Source: Bradyrhizobium macuxiense
Lineage (GTDB): Bacteria > Pseudomonadota > Alphaproteobacteria > Rhizobiales > Xanthobacteraceae
Length of the DNA stretch: 64,000 nt
Direction of reading: 5' to 3'
NCBI RefSeq assembly: GCF_007993935.1
Contig: NZ_VITY01000003.1
Coordinates: forward strand, 124,001 to 188,000
This document shows, piece after piece, positions 59,566 through 64,000 of this stretch; the first letter of the stretch is position 1; each line of letters opens with the position of its first letter. Both the position numbers and the translations under genes were made by a program. The notes under the pieces are model-generated. The model was given only the letters and a program-made list of their open reading frames with translations. It was not told the DNA's origin and did no database searches.

Positions 59566-60891
59566 TTAGCCCTCGAAGAACTGGTTTTTCGGCCGCGGCA
59601 GGCCCAGATTTTCGCGCAATGTCCGTCCCTCGTACTCCTTGCGGAAGATTCCGCGCTTCTGCAATTCCGGGACGACCTTATCGACGAACTCGAACAGGCC
59701 CTGCGGCAGATAGGGGAACATGATGTTGAAGCCGTCGCTGCCGCGCCCCTCCAGCCATTCCTCCATCTGGTCGGCGATGGTCTGCGGCGTGCCGACGAAA
59801 GCGAGCCCGCCATAGCCGCCGACGCGCTGGGCGAGCTGGCGCACGGTGAGCTTGTCGCGCGCGGCGACCTCGACGAGGCGCTGCCGGCCGCTCTTGCTGG
59901 CGTTGGTTTCCGGGATCGGCGGCAATTGCCCGTCGGGATCGAAGCCGGACGCGTCGGTGCCGAGGATCACCGACAGCGAGGCGATCGCGCTGTCGTAATG
60001 GACGCGGCTGTCGAGCAGCGCGCGCTTCTCCTTAGCTTCCTCGACGCTGTCGCCGACCACGACGAAGGCGCCGGGCAGTATCTTCAGATGCTCGGGATCG
60101 CGCCCGATCTTCTCCATGCGGCCCTTGATGTCGGCATAGAGCTTCTGCCCGTCGGCCAGGCTGCCGCCGCCGGTGAACACGGCTTCCGCGGTCTCGGCGG
60201 CAAGCTGCCTGCCGTCGTCTGACGCGCCGGCCTGCACGATCACAGGCCAGCCCTGCACGGGACGGGCGATGTTCAGCGGGCCGCGGACCGACAGGTATTT
60301 GCCCTTGTGGTTGAGCACATGCATCTTGTCGGGATCGACGAACAGCCCGGACTCGACATCGCGCACGAACGCATCGTCGGCGAAGGAATCCCAGAGACCT
60401 GTGACGACATCGTAGAACTCGCGGGCGCGCCTGTAGCGCTCGGCGTGCTCCATGTGATCGTCGAGGCCGAAATTCAGTGCCGCGTCCGGATTGGACGTGG
60501 TGACGATATTCCACCCCGCCCGGCCGCCGGAGATGTGATCAAGCGAAGCGAAGCGGCGGGCAACGTGGTAGGGCTCATCGAAGGTGGTCGAGCCGGTCGC
60601 GATCAGCCCGATGTTCTCGGTGACGGCGGCGAGCGCAGACAGCAGCGTGAACGGCTCGAACGAGGTCACGGTGTGGCTGCGCTTCAGCGCGTTGATCGGC
60701 ATGTTCAGCACGGCCAGATGGTCGGCCATGAAGAAGGCGTCGAACCTGCCGGCCTCGAGCTTCCGGATCAGCGTCTTGATGTGGTCGAAGTTGAAATTGG
60801 CGTCGGGCCAGGCTCCGGGATAGCGCCAGGCGCCGGTGTGGATGCTGATCGGCCGCATGAACGCGCCGAGCTTGAGTTGACGCTTCGCCAT
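59566..60891 (-). CDS. LLM-class FMN-dependent monooxygenase (NtaA/DszA-like)
   Basis: A 441-residue member of the bacterial luciferase-like monooxygenases, NtaA/SnaA/DszA group, which use reduced flavin to oxidise substrates such as nitrilotriacetate or sulfones. HIKTLIRKLEAGRFDAFFMADHLAVLN, SLDHISGGRAGWNIVTTSNPDAALNFG and VQAGASDDGRQLAAETAEAVF are family blocks. No flavin reductase gene is adjacent. It is followed on the minus strand by rpmG after about 127 bases. The substrate is unknown. Confidence 0.9.
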   Translation of the reverse strand: MAKRQLKLGAFMRPISIHTGAWRYPGAWPDANFNFDHIKTLIRKLEAGRFDAFFMADHLAVLNMPINALKRSHTVTSFEPFTLLSALAAVTENIGLIATGSTTFDEPYHVARRFASLDHISGGRAGWNIVTTSNPDAALNFGLDDHMEHAERYRRAREFYDVVTGLWDSFADDAFVRDVESGLFVDPDKMHVLNHKGKYLSVRGPLNIARPVQGWPVIVQAGASDDGRQLAAETAEAVFTGGGSLADGQKLYADIKGRMEKIGRDPEHLKILPGAFVVVGDSVEEAKEKRALLDSRVHYDSAIASLSVILGTDASGFDPDGQLPPIPETNASKSGRQRLVEVAARDKLTVRQLAQRVGGYGGLAFVGTPQTIADQMEEWLEGRGSDGFNIMFPYLPQGLFEFVDKVVPELQKRGIFRKEYEGRTLRENLGLPRPKNQFFEG

Positions 60892-61038
60892 TGCCCCGTT
60901 CCGTTCTTGATGTCGTTAGCGGAACAGATAGGGAGGCTGGCGGGTAACGCCATGAGGGTCCTCAAGAAGAATCTTGCAATCTGGGCGACGAGCAGAGGAT
61001 ATTTTCAACCCGATGCCATTGTCATTGCGGAGGGGGAC

Positions 61039-61554
61039 ATGATTTATCCGGCAAGGTCTTTGCGGATCTATGGCTTCCTGGTCGCGCTGGTGCTCTGTCT
61101 TGGCAGCCCAGCGCGGGCCCAGATCGTTGCGATCGGCGCGAGCAATGTCGCGGGCAGGGGTGTCAGCAGTTCGGACGCCTGGCCGGCGCAACTGGAGGGC
61201 ATGCTCGCCGCCAAGGGCCGCAATGTCCAAGTGACCAACGCCGGAATCAACGGCGATACCAATGCCGGCATGCTCGCCCGGCTCGATTCCGCGGTCCCCG
61301 AAGGGACCAGGATCGTGCTGCTCGACCGCTATGGTGGCGGCTGGAACGCAAGGCGATTGGGCCGAGGAGATCAGAACGCCGAACTGGCTGCGATCGAATC
61401 GAAGCTGCGCAGCCGGCACATCCGCGTGATCCCGATGTGGTGGAATCCAGTCCTGCGCAGTTACCTGCAGTCGGACCACATTCACTTCACGCCGGAAGGC
61501 CACAGAGTGGTCGCCGCCCACATGCTGCCCGCAGTGATGGGCGCGGTGCGCTGA
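61039..61554 (+). CDS. exported SGNH/GDSL hydrolase
   Basis: A 171-residue protein with signal peptide (about 1-27). AIGASNVAGRGVSSSDAWPAQL holds the nucleophilic serine of block I in TesA-like SGNH enzymes, NAGINGDT the glycine block, and DHIHFTPEGHRVVAAHM the DxxH of block V. GGAGG precedes the ATG. Esterase or thioesterase activity is likely but the substrate is unknown. It is divergent from the LLM oxidoreductase gene. Confidence 0.85.
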   Translation: MIYPARSLRIYGFLVALVLCLGSPARAQIVAIGASNVAGRGVSSSDAWPAQLEGMLAAKGRNVQVTNAGINGDTNAGMLARLDSAVPEGTRIVLLDRYGGGWNARRLGRGDQNAELAAIESKLRSRHIRVIPMWWNPVLRSYLQSDHIHFTPEGHRVVAAHMLPAVMGAVR

Positions 61555-61582
61555 CCTGACACTCTGTCGCACGCTCGGAGCT

Positions 61583-62332
61583 TCACGCCCCCAACACGTC
61601 CTTGTGCATCTTGCCGCCGTAGAAATGGAAGAACGGCACCGGCGCGTCGTGACGAAGCGGGCCGGTGGCGAGGCGGCGGTCGAGCTCGGCGAGCACGTTC
61701 TTGGTCATGGCGTGCGCGTCGGCCAGCGGCTCGGAGCCGATCTCGACCCAGACGAGCTCGACCAGCTCGGCATCGGCATGCACCACGCCTTCGACGCGAT
61801 GCGCGATGGTCGAGGCGTCCGCAGTGAAGAAGCGGGTGTCGAAGCGGCGGACGCGGCCGGGCGGGGTGATCGCGCGCGCGATCAGGAACAGGCCGGACGG
61901 ATCAGGCAGCAGCCTCGCGTCGGCGAACGGCGCCCACGGGCCGTCGAGCTTCGCTGTCTTCTCGACCTTGCGGCCGAGGCACAATCCCGTTTCCTCGCAG
62001 GCTTCGCGGATCGCGGCATTGGCGAGCGCGCGCGCACGGCCGGGCGTGATCTTCGGGCTGCCCTTCAACAGATTGGCTTCGAGCTCCGGCGTGATCGGGG
62101 CGGCGACCGGCACGCGGTTGTCGGCCTTGTCGACGCGGCCGCCGGGGAATACGAATTTGCCCGGCATGAACACGACCTTGTCGTGGCGCTTGCCGACCAG
62201 CACCTTCGGCTTGGCACCGGAGCGATCGATCAGGATCAGCGTCGCGGCATCCTTCGGCCGGAAATACGCGTGATGATCGGCTTCCTTTTCGCCCTGGTGG
62301 ACGACGGCGGCAGGGGCTGCGGCTTCAGTCAT
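61583..62332 (-). CDS. NUDIX hydrolase with long nudix-box insert
   Basis: A 249-residue NUDIX-family hydrolase. The box is split: FPGGRVDKADNR begins it and AIREACEETGL completes it, with an insert of about 30 residues between, as in the NUDT19/NUDT7 group that can act on CoA derivatives. ATLILIDRSGAKPKVLVGKRHDK is the first strand. It lies in the common order NUDIX-DUF983-rnr, with 36 bases to the next gene upstream. Confidence 0.9.
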   Translation of the reverse strand: MTEAAAPAAVVHQGEKEADHHAYFRPKDAATLILIDRSGAKPKVLVGKRHDKVVFMPGKFVFPGGRVDKADNRVPVAAPITPELEANLLKGSPKITPGRARALANAAIREACEETGLCLGRKVEKTAKLDGPWAPFADARLLPDPSGLFLIARAITPPGRVRRFDTRFFTADASTIAHRVEGVVHADAELVELVWVEIGSEPLADAHAMTKNVLAELDRRLATGPLRHDAPVPFFHFYGGKMHKDVLGA

Positions 62333-62368
62333 TTCATCCCTTTCATTTCTTCTTATCGTCCGGTTTAG

Positions 62369-62806
62369 CTAGACCGGCGGGATGTCGCTAGGGGGATTCT
62401 CGTCAAAGCCATGCATGCGCAGGGCCCATTGCAAGCCGATCACGGCTCCCTTCACCGGCTGCAACAATGCCAGCGATGCGAACAGCGTGAGCGGCAGATA
62501 GATCGCAAGTTGCAGCCACACCGGCGGCGAATAGTTGGTCTCGATCCACAGCGCGGTCGGTACCACGATATGGCCGACAATGACGATGACGAGATAGGCG
62601 GGGAGATCGTCGGCGCGATGCGGTGAGAAATCGAGATCGCAGACCGGGCAATGGCCATCGCATTTCAGAAACTTGCGGAACAGCCTGCCTTTTCCGCAGC
62701 GTGGACAACGGCTGCGGAACCCGCGCTTCATTGCGCTCCACACGTCGCGCTTCTCGGACTCGGCCGCATCGCGGGTCCAGACCACCGTCGGCGGTGTCAC
62801 GTCCAT
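62369..62806 (-). CDS. DUF983 membrane protein with zinc ribbon
   Basis: A 145-residue protein with an N-terminal pair of CxxC motifs (RCPRCGKGRLF and HCPVCDLDF) and two hydrophobic segments (about 80-100 and 107-125). This is the DUF983 family of unknown role, often beside rnr. The ATG at 62806 gives MDVTPPTVVW; a longer frame is not conserved. It lies four bases after the rnr stop, so the genes are coupled. Confidence 0.9.
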   Translation of the reverse strand: MDVTPPTVVWTRDAAESEKRDVWSAMKRGFRSRCPRCGKGRLFRKFLKCDGHCPVCDLDFSPHRADDLPAYLVIVIVGHIVVPTALWIETNYSPPVWLQLAIYLPLTLFASLALLQPVKGAVIGLQWALRMHGFDENPPSDIPPV

Positions 62807-62810
62807 GATT

Positions 62811-64000
62811 TCACGTCCATGACTTGCCTCGCTTCGATTTGCCGGGCTTCGATTTTGCCGGCTTGCGGTCCTTCTTGCTGCGCTTCTTCCGTTCCTTGTG
62901 CGCCTTCTTGCCGGATCCTTTACCCGGCCCCTTGCCAAATCCCGCGGCGCGGCGCTCGGCTCTTTTGCCGTCACGTTTTCTGTCACGCGGAATTGCCTGG
63001 CCGTCGGATAATAGCTCAAAGCGCAGCGCGCCCGCCACCGGTGCTGCCTCGACCAGCCGCACGTCGACGACGTCGCCGAGCCGATACATGGTGCCGCTGC
63101 GCGTGCCGATCAGCGCATGTCGCGTCTCATCATAGTTGAAATACTCGCTGCCGATGGTGCGGATCGGGATCAGGCCGTCGGCGCCGGTGTCGTCCAGCTT
63201 GACGAACAAGCCGGCGCGCGTCACGCCGGAGATGCGGCCCTGGAACGAGGCGCCGACCTTGTCGGCAAGGAAATGCGCGATCAGCCGGTCGGTGGTCTCG
63301 CGCTCCGCCTTCATCGCGCGGCGCTCGGTGACGGAGATCTGCGCGGCAATCTCGGCCAGTGTCTCCACGCTCTCGTCGGTCGGCAGGGCGCCTTCGCCAA
63401 GGCCGAGCGCGCGGATCAGCGCGCGGTGCACGATCAGATCGGCGTAGCGGCGGATCGGCGAGGTGAAGTGCGCGTAGCGGCGCAGGTTCAAGCCGAAATG
63501 GCCGTAGTTCTCGGCGGAGTATTCGGCCTGCGCCTGCGAACGCAGCACCACCTCGTTGACCAGCGGCTCGTAATCCTCACCCGCAACCTGCGCCAGCACG
63601 CGATTGAATTGCGCTGGACGCAGCGCGCCCTGTTTGGTGAAGGGCAGGTCCAGCGTCTTGAGGAATTCCTGGAGGTTTTGCACCTTCTCCTGGCTCGGCT
63701 CGTCATGCACGCGATAGATCAGCGGCAGCGCCTTCTTCTCCAGCATCTCCGCCGCGGCGACGTTGGCGAGGATCATGAACTCCTCGATCAGCCGGTGCGC
63801 ATCGAGCCGCTGCGGCACGATCACCCGATCGACCGTGCCGTCGGGTTTCAGCAGGATCTTGCGCTCGGGCAGATCGAGATCGAGCGGGTCGCGCTCGTTG
63901 CGTGCGAGCTTGACGAGTTCATAGGCCGACCACAGCGGCTTCAGGATCGGATCGAGCAGGGGGCCCGTGGTGTCGTCGGGCCTGCCGTCGATCGCGGCCT
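62811..64000 (-). CDS. rnr: ribonuclease R, C-terminal part (cut by window edge)
   Basis: The last 396 residues of RNase R, a 3'-5' exoribonuclease that degrades structured RNA. It reads through from base 64000 to the stop at 62811. The visible part has the end of the RNB domain (MILANVAAAEMLEKKALPLIYRVHDEP, RYAHFTSPIRRYADLIVHRAL with the conserved Arg of the catalytic centre), an S1 domain (FQGRISGVTRAGLFVKLDDTGADGLIP), then a Lys/Gly-rich basic tail (about 50 residues). The upstream part with the active-site aspartates is outside the window. Confidence 0.95.
   Translation of the reverse strand, partial: AAIDGRPDDTTGPLLDPILKPLWSAYELVKLARNERDPLDLDLPERKILLKPDGTVDRVIVPQRLDAHRLIEEFMILANVAAAEMLEKKALPLIYRVHDEPSQEKVQNLQEFLKTLDLPFTKQGALRPAQFNRVLAQVAGEDYEPLVNEVVLRSQAQAEYSAENYGHFGLNLRRYAHFTSPIRRYADLIVHRALIRALGLGEGALPTDESVETLAEIAAQISVTERRAMKAERETTDRLIAHFLADKVGASFQGRISGVTRAGLFVKLDDTGADGLIPIRTIGSEYFNYDETRHALIGTRSGTMYRLGDVVDVRLVEAAPVAGALRFELLSDGQAIPRDRKRDGKRAERRAAGFGKGPGKGSGKKAHKERKKRSKKDRKPAKSKPGKSKRGKSWT

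Overview
The window looks like a chromosomal stretch of a high-GC alphaproteobacterium, most likely Bradyrhizobium or a close relative. Clues are the GC-rich coding style, a MipZ-type division ATPase beside panC, a DivK-PleD pair, an EipB (DUF1849) envelope protein, a phasin, and families of palindromic intergenic repeats resembling those of Bradyrhizobium. I see no rRNA, tRNA, CRISPR array, prophage or complete insertion sequence. The window is cut inside an alpha/beta hydrolase at the left edge and inside RNase R (minus strand) at the right edge.

Left part (1-12.9 kb): a secreted phosphoesterase and a dihaem cytochrome c peroxidase form a probable operon preceded by a PhoB-box-like sequence. 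Then come an aldo/keto reductase, an orphan TonB/TolA-like protein, small housekeeping and DUF genes, panC and mipZ. Middle-left (13-30.4 kb): a membrane-anchored AraC regulator with a serine hydrolase carrying a PDZ domain; a divergent MDR oxidoreductase/XRE pair around a palindrome; an anchored alpha/beta hydrolase; VWA, DUF302 and J-domain proteins; the PBP5-like carboxypeptidase dacC with a SPOR domain; a phasin whose promoter carries a perfect palindrome matching the remembered PhaR motif; a TadG-like VWA protein; clpS-clpA.

Middle-right (30.4-48 kb): two low-GC orphan genes flank an MFS exporter and a PilZ protein. An aldoxime-to-acid pathway (haem aldoxime dehydratase plus nitrilase) follows with a divergent AraC regulator, and next to it a LysR/SBF-transporter pair around a 23-bp palindrome. 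Then come a cysteine-only relative of glycine reductase GrdB, a lytic transglycosylase, azlCD, a TctC-type binding protein, trmO, and a minus-strand RidA-GDPD-acyltransferase-HIT series.

Right part (48-64 kb): eipB, a second RidA, dinB with a zinc ribbon, DUF3572, divK-pleD, then a block (serine hydrolase, TetR/MFS pair, sigma54-type amtB with a 42-residue membrane protein behind it) separating divK-pleD from rpmG. It ends with an LLM monooxygenase, an SGNH hydrolase and the conserved NUDIX-DUF983-rnr series.

The most useful leads are the two PhaR-motif matches (phasin and an anchored alpha/beta hydrolase), the phosphoesterase/peroxidase pair with His/Asp-rich ends, the aldoxime-nitrilase cluster, and the small gene after amtB. 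Regulatory calls rest on motif inspection only.
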